The notes beneath the pieces were generated by a model. That model was not told the DNA's origin. It saw only the letters and a program-made list of their open reading frames with translations, and made no database searches. From contig CAIULL010000131.1 in NCBI GenBank assembly GCA_903899985.1, positions 17,369-81,368 on the forward strand: a stretch of 64,000 nucleotides of DNA, given 5' to 3'. Made by a program: the position numbers and the translations under genes. Of the stretch, positions 42,920 through 51,987 are shown one piece after another. Source of the DNA: an uncultured Schlesneria sp. (GTDB taxonomy: Bacteria; Planctomycetota; Planctomycetia; Planctomycetales; Planctomycetaceae). The stretch's first letter is position 1. Every line of letters starts with the position of its first letter.

Positions 42920-44401
42920 TCAGTTACCGCTCCAAACAGGAACGGGAAACTGGCCGCGCTGCCAGGCTTTGCCCGTCTCGCTGTCGGGGACGGCTGTTTT
43001 GACTTTGACTCGGAACGTTTCTGACGGACCACCGATGGCTCCTTTCATTGGCTTTCTCGCCAATTGTGGAGGTAATTGCGAAATCTTCTGAGGTGCGACG
43101 TTGGGGAGAAACCATTCGGCGTATGTCCCGCCGTCAGTTTCGACGGTCACGTAAAAACTCATCGGACGAATCTGGGACATATTTCTCATTGTCCCTCCGA
43201 CCTCAGGGATACCACCTCGTTGGTTTTTCATGGCCGTCATTTCGACTTCGGCCAGGTTCATTTGAGAAATGGAATACCCGACTACAGTCTTGTCTCCAAA
43301 GGAAACGTTCTGTTTCCTGGCGGCTTGTTCGAGCGCTTGAGGAAACTCACTTTGCAACTTGCCAACTCGTTTACCAAAAATCTTTTCGAAGTCGTCCACG
43401 CGAGTTTTCGCGTCGTCTACCTGAAGCGTTTGTTTCTGACTGAGTAACCTCAAATATTCAACGTATTGTTTGCGGTACTTCGTGACGAGAAACCAGTGAA
43501 TGCTCCACGCGTGGGCGTAAGCTTCGCCCGCCAGAACGTCACCGCGGAATGCTTTGTCATCAGCAACGACGTCGTCCCAATCGACGGTCCGGGCTCGCAT
43601 TGCCGCCTTAGCGTATCGCGAACTGACTCGAAGCGGACCGCCATTGATCTTGTCACCGTTTCCTTCGAAGCCTGTCGCAATCCCCTCACAGAACCAGACT
43701 GGTGCTGGCGAGAGTCGATGCAAAAGTCCTCGATTATAGGTCTGTTGATGGATCGCTTCGTGCAGGGGAGTCTCGAACGTGTGACATTCACTCATTCGAA
43801 TCACCAACCGGTTCGAGAGCCCGCTGTAATATCCGAGGATCGAGCCGGCAGAGAGGCCTCGCCCGCCGGTTTCTTCCGCCGTGAATTTCATAAAATCGTC
43901 ATCGGTCTCGAAGATCAGAAGTACCAGCGGGAATCTTGGCTTTTCAGTTTCGATCTTCAGGTCGTTTACAAAGTCGAGAAAGACCTTCTCGACCGTCTTC
44001 ATGAAGGTCGCACCCTTTTTCAGACAAACGCCGGCCTTCCCTTCGAACTGTTTGGGAAGTGGTTCGGACAAAACGAGACCGATCACATACGATCCATCGG
44101 TATGAGACCGGAATTTGTCGGAACCAAATTTTTCCGTCAGGCGGCTGATCATTTCCGCACCCGTGATCGGATCGGGATCGGGACCCGCTTTTCGATCCAG
44201 GACCTGCTGCTGAGGAATAAAGTCGATCCGACCGTCATTCCTCTCCAAAGCGATCAAGCCCTGACCTTCGCCGACAAAACGGGCGTCGACCAGGACTTTG
44301 TTGCCGTCATCTTCCCTGACAGTGAAGGTGTCACCATAAGTCGAAGGCGATATGCCGAACAACAAACAGCAAATCAGCGATGGAATACAAACAGTACGCA
44401 T
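42920..44401 (-). CDS. DUF1570 secreted protease-like protein
   Basis: 493 aa; AGGGT 8 nt upstream of the ATG. Signal peptide MRTVCIPSLICCLLFGISPSTYGD. An N-terminal SH3-like/bSH3 stretch (about 25-70, VREDDGNKVLVDARFVGEG) is followed by the DUF1570 core, with an HEAIHQ zinc-protease-like motif (about 213-218) and VWFCEGIATGFEG downstream (a possible third-ligand Glu), as in gluzincins. The C-terminus (about 370-490) is beta-rich and unassigned. The family is planctomycete-enriched, extracytoplasmic and uncharacterised; peptidase activity is inferred from the HExxH-type motif. Transcribed on the minus strand, same as DinB upstream. Confidence 0.82.
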   Translation of the reverse strand: MRTVCIPSLICCLLFGISPSTYGDTFTVREDDGNKVLVDARFVGEGQGLIALERNDGRIDFIPQQQVLDRKAGPDPDPITGAEMISRLTEKFGSDKFRSHTDGSYVIGLVLSEPLPKQFEGKAGVCLKKGATFMKTVEKVFLDFVNDLKIETEKPRFPLVLLIFETDDDFMKFTAEETGGRGLSAGSILGYYSGLSNRLVIRMSECHTFETPLHEAIHQQTYNRGLLHRLSPAPVWFCEGIATGFEGNGDKINGGPLRVSSRYAKAAMRARTVDWDDVVADDKAFRGDVLAGEAYAHAWSIHWFLVTKYRKQYVEYLRLLSQKQTLQVDDAKTRVDDFEKIFGKRVGKLQSEFPQALEQAARKQNVSFGDKTVVGYSISQMNLAEVEMTAMKNQRGGIPEVGGTMRNMSQIRPMSFYVTVETDGGTYAEWFLPNVAPQKISQLPPQLARKPMKGAIGGPSETFRVKVKTAVPDSETGKAWQRGQFPVPVWSGN

Positions 44402-44565
44402 AACAAGACCCTGCGAGACGAAGGTTTTTCCACCGGCACGCTAACATGACTCGACGCGGTCTACGAAAATACGATCACCCGATCAATTTCACCCGAACGG
44501 TATTTTTTTAAAGATCAGGATTAGAATCAGGCTCATTTTAATAAGAGGTCGGCTTGATGTTGTGA

Positions 44566-45060
44566 TCAAGTTTTCGTTTGTTCCGCCTTCCAGAGATTGA
44601 AAGTGATATGAGCCTGACCCTGATGATGAGCCTCATGCCAGATCAAAATCTGCAGGATGCGACGGATGTTCCAGCCTCGCTCACGATACCAGGGGAGAAT
44701 GGTATCCAGATCACTATCGCTGAACTTTGAGAAGCAGGCCAGAACGTGCTGACGTGATTCCGTTAATACCTGACGAACCAAATCGACAGAGGGGATGTTG
44801 TCATCGGGGACACTTCCAAACTTGAATCGGGGAACCAAATCGGGAAATGCCGGTGCGATGTTCAACATTCGTTCTGTCGCGGTCAACTCTTCAGTAATAC
44901 CGATATGGGTTAACTGCCAGCCAATATGAGCACGACCTGGCCCTGGTCGCCAACCTAGAACTGCAGCGGGATCAGGCAGTTTTGCGATTTCTTCCAGTGT
45001 CCCAAGAGTGCGGATACGACATTGCTCCATAACGTCCGCCAACACACTGATCGTATTCAT
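44566..45060 (-). CDS. DinB/YfiT-like four-helix metal-binding protein
   Basis: 164 aa; AAGGA 6 nt before the ATG. DinB-superfamily proteins are four-helix bundles with three His ligands: here the His in the first helix region (RAHIGWQLTHIG) and the HEAHHQGQAH block near the C-terminus. Enzymes of the superfamily act as thiol-dependent transferases or hydrolases (for example bacillithiol transferase), but most are uncharacterised. Cytosolic. The next gene (156-aa membrane-anchored hypothetical) starts upstream on the same strand with 22 nt between them, so they may form an operon. Confidence 0.85.
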   Translation of the reverse strand: MNTISVLADVMEQCRIRTLGTLEEIAKLPDPAAVLGWRPGPGRAHIGWQLTHIGITEELTATERMLNIAPAFPDLVPRFKFGSVPDDNIPSVDLVRQVLTESRQHVLACFSKFSDSDLDTILPWYRERGWNIRRILQILIWHEAHHQGQAHITFNLWKAEQTKT

Positions 45061-45082
45061 CGGAATTCCTTATTATTGTTTT

Positions 45083-45553
45083 TTAAGCAACGGACACGGG
45101 TTCAAATTGTGCAACGAGTTTTATCAGAGCATCCTGGGGATTCATATTAAAAAGAGCTTTGCCGCCGGTTCCCCATGACCCTTGATGAAAGTGAAACACG
45201 GCAGCCGCATCACGGACGGTTGCGACTGCGGCGACATCTTCCATGTCGCCCCCTTCGATCGCTTCGAAGCGGACGTTGATGCCGACGAAGGCGGTTAACA
45301 ATCCGGTCGATTTATCGCGGGCAAAGGTCACATTGTCGAACCACTCACAGTCCAGCCACTTGAGACCTCGCGGCTTTCCCAAAGATTGCGCCAGGTCAAA
45401 GAACTTGGCTTCAAGCATTTCACGGTGATTATGGAAGAGGACGATCGCTCGACGAGCGTCATGTGACTGCCACCATGCAGCGAGTGGAATAGCGGCAAAT
45501 GCCAAACTCAGTAATGCAATCGCGCCGATGCCGAGACCCAACAGCCAGCCCAT
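45083..45553 (-). CDS. conserved-looking membrane-anchored hypothetical protein
   Basis: 156 aa from ATG 45553 (MGWLLGLGIGAIALLSLAFAAIPLAAWW); the TTG at 45568 is a worse start. One N-terminal membrane helix, then a mixed alpha/beta domain (REMLEAKFFDLAQSLGKPRGLKWLDCEWFDNVTFARDKSTGLLTAFVGINVRFE). The DAAAVFHFHQGSWGTGGKALFNMNP end looks well formed. I have no family name; the style matches widely shared planctomycete hypotheticals. Coupled in space to the DinB gene downstream. Confidence 0.75.
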   Translation of the reverse strand: MGWLLGLGIGAIALLSLAFAAIPLAAWWQSHDARRAIVLFHNHREMLEAKFFDLAQSLGKPRGLKWLDCEWFDNVTFARDKSTGLLTAFVGINVRFEAIEGGDMEDVAAVATVRDAAAVFHFHQGSWGTGGKALFNMNPQDALIKLVAQFEPVSVA

Positions 45554-45954
45554 GATAATTTCCGTCAATTCGCGATCAGACTACGGTGGTGATGCCAGTT
45601 TGCGATTTTTAAAGTGCGAGCAAATTCGACTGTACCACGTTCCCGGGAAAAATCACGGCTTAATTGTTCGAAATCTCAAGCCGTTTTTCAGCCAAAAATC
45701 CGTGTTTTCTCGCTCAATCTGTCGAAGAGGACTGATAATCGGACTAAGGGACGTTCCTGTCGGTGAGGGGTTAAATCGAACAATTAGGGTATTTTAAGGA
45801 TTTAGCGCGCCATGTTTCAGTGTGAAACACGCTAAAAGATTAGGGCGAAGTCGCGAGATTTGATGTCCGATCGATTGATCGCCAGAACGAACGTATCGAG
45901 TCGAATTCTGTTTTGGTCTATGAAGCATAATGTCACTGTTCCGAAAGTGCTGCG
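45554..45954. other. 401-nt intergenic region with bulged inverted repeat
   Basis: Between the divergent hypothetical (minus) and Gly-rich (plus) genes; it must contain both promoters. It holds the inverted repeat at 45801-45836. No other motif recognised. Confidence 0.4.
45801..45836. promoter_or_regulatory. bulged inverted repeat upstream of the Gly-rich gene
   Basis: TTTAGCG (45801-45807), bulge CGCCA, TGTTTCA (45813-45819), loop GTG, TGAAACA (45823-45829), CGCTAAA (45830-45836): a 14-bp two-part stem 119 nt before the start. It could be a regulator site, or a terminator for a short leader; there is no T-run. Confidence 0.4.
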
Positions 45955-47841
45955 ATGAAACTGCAATTCAGAATGACGATCGCTTGCGTAGCGGCGACGA
46001 TATCGTTCGTGGTCTCGATTGGATTAGAACAGCAGATCGTTTATGGTCAGCATGTTGGTGTCGGTACGACCTCTCGAATTCATCATTCAAGTCAACCCAC
46101 AGTCAATAGTACTTCCGGTTTCAGCGGTCAGCGCCAGAGCATTAACGGTTCCGCGCCGGGTGGCTTCCCGCAAGGGGGCGCCAGTACCGGATTCCGCAGC
46201 AGTCTGCAGCCTGGATTTGCGCCGAACGCGACTGGTGGCCCTGTGACCTCCCAGACTTATAACCAGTTCGTTCCGCCGGTGAACGCCGTTGCACCGAATG
46301 GTGGAATGGTGGGCAACCATGGATTCGGTCAGATGCACCATCACAATAACGGACAGCCAGGAAACAGTTTTGGACAGGGTTTCCAAGGTAACGGCCAATT
46401 GGGAGTGCAGCCTTCAGCTAACGGAACTCAACCGTTTCCCGGTAGTAACCTCAATTTTAGTGGCTACACCAACAATTCTGGTGGAATCGGTTATCAGCAG
46501 ACGAACTTTCGCCACTCGGGTCGTAATCATAATCAATGGAATGGAGGTGTCGGGAACAACGGCAATTTCGGATTGAATGGGAATGTTGCTCCTGTCCAGG
46601 GATTCGGGATTGGAAATTTCAGCTCACAGCAATTCAACAACGGCTTTGGCGGCGTCGGTTTTGGAAATGGGTTCGGTGCTTCAGGCTTTGGAGGCTTGGG
46701 TTACGCCGGATTTGGGGGCATGGCATACGCTGGAAATGGTTTTGGAAACGTGGGCTATGCAGGTGCCGGTTTTCCGGGGATGGGTTATGGCGGCGCAGGT
46801 TTCGGATGGGGTGGTTATGGTCCGTTGGCTTATGGTAGCGGCTATCTGGGATATACAAATCCGTATTTCAATAGCACGGGATTCAACACGATGGGGCAAA
46901 TGGGGAATGGGTTTAATTACACTCAACCGATTCTCGTGAATTCCCACCGGCCGATGGTTTCGATTGCCCCTTCAACGACGGTTGCATCAAAGCCTTCTGC
47001 CAGCAAAGAGTCGATTCCGCTTCAAACCACGCTGAATGCCGCCATCGCCGTCTTCAAACTTAATCAGTGGGACTTGGCACTTAAGGTTGTCAATCAGGGA
47101 ATCTACGAATATCCCAATGAACCCGTTCTGCACGAATTCCGAGCGTTGGTTTTGTTTGCAAAAGGAGATTATCAATCCGCCGCAGCGACGATGCATTCCG
47201 TTTTGGCTGTGAGTCGTGGCTGGGATTGGGCAACGATGATCAGCGTTTACAGCGACGTTGAAGTTTATACGACTCAACTTCGAGCATTAGAAGGGGCTGT
47301 AAAAAAGTACCCAGACGATGGAGCTAACCGATTTCTGCTGGCGTATCACTATTTGACGGGTGGTTTCACCGAACCTGCGGCGAGGATGTTGCGCAAAGTC
47401 GTGGTACTCGTTCCAAGTGATCGACTCGCTGCCGACCTGCTGAAAACGATTGACGTATCAGAGAAAGTCGAACTCCCGGAACTCGCAAAGGAGCCAGCTC
47501 CTCAGTCAGCACTTCTGCCACCTCCAGCAGAGCCGATGCCATTCACGGTACCCGTCGATCCTGCGAAAATTATCGGATCGTGGCAGGCAAGTCGCGTAGA
47601 CGGATCGGTGTTTGCCCTCGCAATGACAAAAGAAAAAACCTTCACGTGGAGTTTCACTCCGAAGGATCAATCGCCACAATCATTTAATGGAACGTATTCG
47701 GTGCAGGGTGACGTCGTTACGTTATCGCGAGATGGTGGTGGTTCATTGATCGCGAAGATTCGATCGATTGACGAATCGCATTTCAACTTCAAACTTTTTG
47801 GGACACCGGACGACGATTCAGGACTTGATTTCGCTCGCTGA
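45955..47841 (+). CDS. secreted Gly/Asn-rich protein with TPR repeats and C-terminal beta domain
   Basis: 628 aa; weak ribosome site. Signal peptide MKLQFRMTIACVAATISFVVSIGLEQQIVYG. Residues about 30-320 are a low-complexity Gly/Asn/Gln/Phe-rich region with tandem GFG/GYG-type units (FGGVGFGNGFGASGFGGLGY, AGFGGMAYAG...). TPR-like helices follow (about 350-480: LNAAIAVFKLNQWDLALKVV, YPNEPVLHEFRALVLFAKGDYQSAAATMHSVL). The C-terminus (about 540-628) is a small beta-rich domain (IIGSWQASRVDGSVFALAMT...GTYSVQGDVVTLSRDG), lipocalin-like in style, ending LDFAR. Probably extracytoplasmic scaffold or fibre protein. Family unknown; the Gly-rich part resembles structural proteins more than enzymes. Confidence 0.75.
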   Translation: MKLQFRMTIACVAATISFVVSIGLEQQIVYGQHVGVGTTSRIHHSSQPTVNSTSGFSGQRQSINGSAPGGFPQGGASTGFRSSLQPGFAPNATGGPVTSQTYNQFVPPVNAVAPNGGMVGNHGFGQMHHHNNGQPGNSFGQGFQGNGQLGVQPSANGTQPFPGSNLNFSGYTNNSGGIGYQQTNFRHSGRNHNQWNGGVGNNGNFGLNGNVAPVQGFGIGNFSSQQFNNGFGGVGFGNGFGASGFGGLGYAGFGGMAYAGNGFGNVGYAGAGFPGMGYGGAGFGWGGYGPLAYGSGYLGYTNPYFNSTGFNTMGQMGNGFNYTQPILVNSHRPMVSIAPSTTVASKPSASKESIPLQTTLNAAIAVFKLNQWDLALKVVNQGIYEYPNEPVLHEFRALVLFAKGDYQSAAATMHSVLAVSRGWDWATMISVYSDVEVYTTQLRALEGAVKKYPDDGANRFLLAYHYLTGGFTEPAARMLRKVVVLVPSDRLAADLLKTIDVSEKVELPELAKEPAPQSALLPPPAEPMPFTVPVDPAKIIGSWQASRVDGSVFALAMTKEKTFTWSFTPKDQSPQSFNGTYSVQGDVVTLSRDGGGSLIAKIRSIDESHFNFKLFGTPDDDSGLDFAR

Positions 47842-47896
47842 TACTCGGTTCCATCAACGAACGTTGGATGGGATTTCGAAAAGGGAATAATTGTTA

Positions 47897-48577
47897 ATGA
47901 ATGTTTTTTTGTTCGATATCGATGGGACTTTGATCGACGCGGGTGGCGCAGGGCAAGAGGCCATGGAGGCGTCGTTGGCTCATGAATTCGGAGCAAGTGG
48001 TCCGGTTTCAGGAATTCACACGGCGGGTCGAACTGACCGCGCGATTGCCATGGACTTGTTTCAGTTTCATGGGATTGAGGTCAACGACGAACATTGGAAC
48101 CGATACCAGCAGACATATTTTCGTATGCTGCCGAATGCGCTTATAACACGAAGTGGGGTCGTGTTGCCCGGTGTCGAAAGTCTACTGGAACGACTTCGTT
48201 CCCGAGATGACCTGCAACTTGGCCTGCTGACTGGGAACTTCGCTGAAGGGGCCAGATTAAAGCTGGCGCATTATGGGCTTTCAGATCATTTTGCGTTCGG
48301 TGGGTTCGGCGACGATCATCTCGATCGTGATGATGTTGCGAGGGATGCCTACGGCAAAGTGCGGTCTCGCCTTCCCTCCATTGAACCTGATTCCATCTGG
48401 GTGATCGGCGACACTCCCTCCGATATTCGCTGCGGCCGGGCGATTGGCGCAAAAGTCGTGGCCGTGGCAACAGGAATGTTTCGTGCTGACGAACTCGAAC
48501 CACATCATCCTGACGTCCTGCTGAATGATCTCCGTGAGGCTGATGCGTGGCTGCAGACTGTTGGATTACGTCAATAA
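47897..48577 (+). CDS. HAD-family hydrolase (phosphoglycolate phosphatase-like)
   Basis: 226 aa from ATG 47897 (MNVFLFDIDGTLIDAGGAG); the TTG two codons earlier is less likely. Motif I FDIDGTLID, the cap domain, motif II LLTGN (Thr), a Lys in motif III (RLKLAHYG), and motif IV GDTPSDIRCG are all present. This is HAD subfamily IA with a C1 helical cap, similar to Gph and relatives. It probably removes phosphate from a small phosphoester; identity not determined. It is 55 nt after the Gly-rich gene and may be co-transcribed, ending at a clear terminator. Confidence 0.88.
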   Translation: MNVFLFDIDGTLIDAGGAGQEAMEASLAHEFGASGPVSGIHTAGRTDRAIAMDLFQFHGIEVNDEHWNRYQQTYFRMLPNALITRSGVVLPGVESLLERLRSRDDLQLGLLTGNFAEGARLKLAHYGLSDHFAFGGFGDDHLDRDDVARDAYGKVRSRLPSIEPDSIWVIGDTPSDIRCGRAIGAKVVAVATGMFRADELEPHHPDVLLNDLREADAWLQTVGLRQ

Positions 48578-48631
48578 TGTCTCGGGAAATATCTGCTTGA
48601 CAGACTTCGTCGTGTTGACGGAAGTCATCCG

Positions 48632-48667
48632 GAGTTCCGCCGGGTTTCACCATCGGAACTCTTTTTT
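48632..48667 (+). terminator. rho-independent terminator after the HAD gene
   Basis: GAGTTCCG (48632-48639) and CGGAACTC (48654-48661) form a perfect 8-bp stem with a 14-nt loop, followed by TTTTTT. Faces the plus-strand HAD gene; dnaA ends convergently at 48677. Confidence 0.8.
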
Positions 48668-48676
48668 AAAAACCGA

Positions 48677-50221
48677 TTAACCCGCCAGTAACTGTTGCTC
48701 GAGGGTTTGCAGGATTTCGCCAATCGACCATGTTTGCGATGCGACTTTGATCGTTTCGTTCTGTTCGAGCCATTGCTGAACTTTACGTTCAGCAGACATC
48801 ACTGTGCTATGGTTTCTTCCGCCAAAGTGCTGGCCGATTTCGGCATAGGCGGACGGAGTGTGTTTTCGGGCCAGAAACATCGCCAGCATGCGCGGTTGGC
48901 TGATTGTACGAGCGCGACTTTCAGACTGCAGATCCTTCGGCCGAACGCCAAAAAGATTGCAGATCACACGTTCAACATCGGCCAATCGAATCAGTCGGAT
49001 GCAATCACGTTCGAGATCCGAAAGCACTTCGCGAGCGGCTGACTGGGTCACTCGTTTACGTGTCATGCTGTGGTAAGTTTGAAGACAGTTCAGCGCACCT
49101 TCGAGTTCGCGAACACTTCCTTGAAATCGCTGTGCGATATACTGCAAGGCTTCGGGAGCGAAATCGCCCGACAAGCGTGCTGCCTTGATTTCGACGATTT
49201 TGAGCCGCGTTGGCAGGTCAGGAACATCGAGGCGACAGACGAGGCCCGACTGGAAACGAGAAACAAGTTCGTCACTCAGTTTGGTGAGTAGACGCGGATG
49301 TCGGGTTCCACTCAGAACGATCGGCCGGCCGTGATCAGCCAGATCGGCGAACGTATGGAGGAACTCTTCCTGAAAGACACGTTTCGATTCAAAGAATTCG
49401 ACGTTATCAACAATCAATGCATCAACGCCTCGAAACCTTTGTCGAAAACTCGGCAACGAATGGTCACGAAGTGCCTGTGTGAAGTAGTTTGCAAACGCTT
49501 CCGCGGTTATCAACACAACATTGAAAGCGGGCTGCGACCGTTTCAATTGTCGGCAGATTCCCTCCAGTAAGTGTGTCTTGCCCGAACCAACCGGGCCACA
49601 GATGTACAAAGGATTAAATGGAACCTGCATGCCGCTGGCCAGCTGCCGCGCCGCAGTCAGCGCCAATTCTGTCTGTGGTCCAGAAACGAAGTCGCTTAGC
49701 TCTGCAAATTTCCGACTTCGACCTGGGAAAACCTGTGATGTGGATCCAGCCACGACAGACTGAGTCGGAACTATTAATGTCGCATGGAGATTGCCCGCGG
49801 TCTGACTGGCATCCTTCATCCCTGTTAAAACGTTTGAGCTCGCAGATCGCGACACGATTGTCGACTGGCCAGCGACTGTCGGCGATACCCCCAACGGACC
49901 GCTACGCGATACAGCAAGGCTGGCGTCGACTGTAAAAGTGGCCTGAGCAGACGGTCCCAATAAGGCCTGTGCAGCCCCGGTCAGTTCGTCGTGGAACTGC
50001 TTCTGCATCCAATTCAGCAGGAACGGACTTCCCACGGCGACCGTTAATCGGTCATCGGTAATTGAAAGTCTGACCTTGCCATCGAACCATACTCCGAATC
50101 GTTTTTCGCCGATGCGTTGTTGCAATTCTACAAACACAGCATCGATTAAAGTCGTTTCAGTATCGTCATGAGTCGCAGAGGTCACCTCTGCGCGGACGGT
50201 CGGCGTCATGCCGGGTTGCAT
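48677..50221 (-). CDS. dnaA: chromosomal replication initiator DnaA
   Basis: 514 aa from ATG 50221 (MQPGMTPTVRAEVT); AAGGGGG lies about 7 nt upstream, and the open frame further up lacks similarity. Domain I (about 20-85, VFVELQQRIGEKRFGVWFDG), a Ser/Gly-rich domain II linker, AAA+ domain III with Walker A ICGPVGSGKT and Walker B ALIVDNVEFF (the usual second Asp is Asn), arginine finger region ELVSRFQSGLVCRLD, and domain IV with the DNA-binding signature SAYAEIGQHFGGRNHSTVMSA. Binds DnaA boxes, opens the origin and recruits the helicase. It is not next to dnaN or gyrB as in the classical arrangement. The intergenic region upstream could hold the origin. Confidence 0.93.
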   Translation of the reverse strand: MQPGMTPTVRAEVTSATHDDTETTLIDAVFVELQQRIGEKRFGVWFDGKVRLSITDDRLTVAVGSPFLLNWMQKQFHDELTGAAQALLGPSAQATFTVDASLAVSRSGPLGVSPTVAGQSTIVSRSASSNVLTGMKDASQTAGNLHATLIVPTQSVVAGSTSQVFPGRSRKFAELSDFVSGPQTELALTAARQLASGMQVPFNPLYICGPVGSGKTHLLEGICRQLKRSQPAFNVVLITAEAFANYFTQALRDHSLPSFRQRFRGVDALIVDNVEFFESKRVFQEEFLHTFADLADHGRPIVLSGTRHPRLLTKLSDELVSRFQSGLVCRLDVPDLPTRLKIVEIKAARLSGDFAPEALQYIAQRFQGSVRELEGALNCLQTYHSMTRKRVTQSAAREVLSDLERDCIRLIRLADVERVICNLFGVRPKDLQSESRARTISQPRMLAMFLARKHTPSAYAEIGQHFGGRNHSTVMSAERKVQQWLEQNETIKVASQTWSIGEILQTLEQQLLAG

Positions 50222-50468
50222 CTTGCACCCCCTTAACAAGCCAGACCGCTGCCAGTCTTCCGTCGGCGCGCAAATTGAGCGCCTCAGATCCTTCTGACAG
50301 TGCGAACACAACGCACCAACCTTGCCGACGCATCGACAAAAGTTGGAGATTGAAAGCGGTAGAGCTAACCAGAATTGAAGGGCCGAAGATTGGTGTGAGC
50401 CAGTCTTCAGCCTTGTCGTGAAAGTCATCAAGCGGGCACGATCGTATCTCGCTGAACGAGGGAGTCAA
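50166..50468 (-). CDS. possible small ORF overlapping the dnaA start
   Basis: 100 codons (MTPSFSEIRSCPLDDFHDKAEDWLTP...), with a reasonable-looking core (NLQLLSMRRQGWCVVFALSEGSEALNLRADGRLAAVWL), overlapping the first 56 nt of dnaA in another frame. If real, it would be a leader-type gene translationally tied to dnaA; if not, this is dnaA's untranslated region and origin DNA. No ribosome site or recognised family. Confidence 0.25.
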   Translation of the reverse strand: MTPSFSEIRSCPLDDFHDKAEDWLTPIFGPSILVSSTAFNLQLLSMRRQGWCVVFALSEGSEALNLRADGRLAAVWLVKGVQDATRHDADRPRRGDLCDS

Positions 50469-50613
50469 ACGTCAAACGATGAGAATTTTTACACAATATT
50501 CATCATTCGTACTTTCTGACGCGAAAGTCCCTGATTGGAACCAACTTGGCGCATCCATGAACTTGCCGGTCAACTCATCGAGGACAAATTACGGAATGTG
50601 CAAAACGTGTGGA
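50222..50613. other. region upstream of dnaA, possible origin
   Basis: 392 nt between dnaA (start 50221) and the GNAT gene (stop 50614), both on the minus strand. It holds the possible ORF at 50166-50468, an AT-rich patch with TTTTTACACAATATT (about 50486-50500; TTTTACACA has two mismatches to the DnaA box), and TGTGGATTA at 50608-50616 (one mismatch to TGTGGATAA). These are too few boxes to call an origin. Confidence 0.25.
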
Positions 50614-51546
50614 TTACTTTCGTGCCAGATTTGAAGAACATCGTATCATGACTCGTCGGCGAGCAAGTTCCGCAAATCCAAGTTCGCTGTAAAGAGCGTT
50701 TGCGTAGGAGTTTCCACAATCAACCGCGAGAAATATCACGCTTCGGCCCGATGTTGCCGCTGTACGTACACCCTCGGCGAGGATCCGTCTGCCAAGCCCC
50801 TTGCCTCGAAACTTTGGGGCGATTCCAAAGTAAACCAATTCGATCGCATCCTGATCAGGATGCTCGTTCAATAACAGCACCCCTATGTCTTCAGAATTCT
50901 GACGATATAATCGCCAGCCGGACGGGTCGAATCGGCCTGACAATTTATGACTGGCAAGTGCATCGAGCCCGCTGCGCTGTCCATTCAAAAACTGGCAATC
51001 AAGGCTATCCTGATACGTTTGCTCAATTGCTGATGCGTACCGGTCAGCGTTCGCTTCGCAAAAGGTTTCGTATTCCAACTCGCTATCTGTTGAACCTTTC
51101 TCGCAATCGCCTTGTGTCAAAGCTCTTGCGAGAAAGAACATGTCTGCGGAATGGACAAATCCGTGTCCCTGAAGCAAATCCGTTTCTGCAACATCGTCCG
51201 GCGTCAGCAGACACTGAGACAGTTTAGCGCCGGAACCGTCGATCTCTTCACAGAGCCTTGCCATCAGCGCGTGTTCGGCCCCTGCGACGTCTGTTGCCTG
51301 ACAGGTGATGATGGGAGGCCAGACGAGGGCTACGCCGTCCGCCTGGTTCATCACCAATGCCGCTCCAACAGACCTTTCCCCCTCTTCAGCAAGCAGCAAT
51401 CCGTCAAGATTCAGAATGCCATGCTCAGAGTTCCGTAGTGCCTCTTCAATCCTCGTTGGCTGTTCTTCTAAGGGGAAGCGAGCAAACAATAGGCGTAGCG
51501 CGAGTGCTCTCTGCTCGGGTGTTACGCGGGAGATTTTGAGTGTCAT
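50614..51546 (-). CDS. GNAT-family N-acetyltransferase
   Basis: 310 aa. The C-terminal GNAT domain has motif A FRGKGLGRRILAEGVRTAA (the Q/R-x-x-G-x-G acetyl-CoA pyrophosphate loop, about 253-262) and the closing LYSELGFAELARRRVM. The N-terminal half (about 5-150, PEQRALALRLLFARFP...LLLAEEGERSVGAAL) is GNAT-like but more divergent, giving a double-GNAT layout similar in outline to mycothiol synthase-type proteins. It transfers an acetyl group to an amine; substrate unknown. The stop (TTA at 50614-50616 on the minus strand) overlaps the possible DnaA box. No strong ribosome site; the next gene upstream is divergent. Confidence 0.82.
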   Translation of the reverse strand: MTLKISRVTPEQRALALRLLFARFPLEEQPTRIEEALRNSEHGILNLDGLLLAEEGERSVGAALVMNQADGVALVWPPIITCQATDVAGAEHALMARLCEEIDGSGAKLSQCLLTPDDVAETDLLQGHGFVHSADMFFLARALTQGDCEKGSTDSELEYETFCEANADRYASAIEQTYQDSLDCQFLNGQRSGLDALASHKLSGRFDPSGWRLYRQNSEDIGVLLLNEHPDQDAIELVYFGIAPKFRGKGLGRRILAEGVRTAATSGRSVIFLAVDCGNSYANALYSELGFAELARRRVMIRCSSNLARK

Positions 51547-51987
51547 GCGAGGATTCTATCTGTTGCGAAGCGAGGATTTCATCACACGGTAACTGTAATT
51601 TCGGGCCATTCTACGCTGGAATGAACAGTGATGGTCAACCCTGCGAACCTTCGCGACAAATCCAACACGAGTCTGCTTGATTCACAAGGTTCAAGCAAAT
51701 TCACACTGGATAATATCGACTGTGCCTCGGTCACGTCAGATAGATGATTTCACAGGGCATGGCTGCCTAATATTTCAGCATCGATACGAGCAGGGTGACG
51801 TGATGACTACCCGAAAATCTCGATCAATTGACTCCCTCGAAGCGAGTGAATCCCCCTGATATACTGGTCTAAGGTTAAATCGAGTTGCTAATCGGCTTGG
51901 CATTTGCGTTACTTTGTCGAAGATATGCGGAATTGCTGCTGAAATCATCCGACACTGACTGAGTTACACATCAGGGAAAGCGAATAT
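51547..51987. other. 441-nt divergent intergenic region
   Basis: Between the GNAT gene (minus) and glgP (plus). It must carry both promoters, but I see no clear -35/-10 pair, no hairpin and no believable ORF (51677-51859 is not protein-like). Confidence 0.4.

Noticed and set aside
44553..44570. Hairpin CTTGAT-GTTGTG-ATCAAG followed by TTTTCG on the plus strand
   Set aside because: It overlaps the DinB stop and its T-run faces the plus strand, where no gene ends; not a supported terminator.
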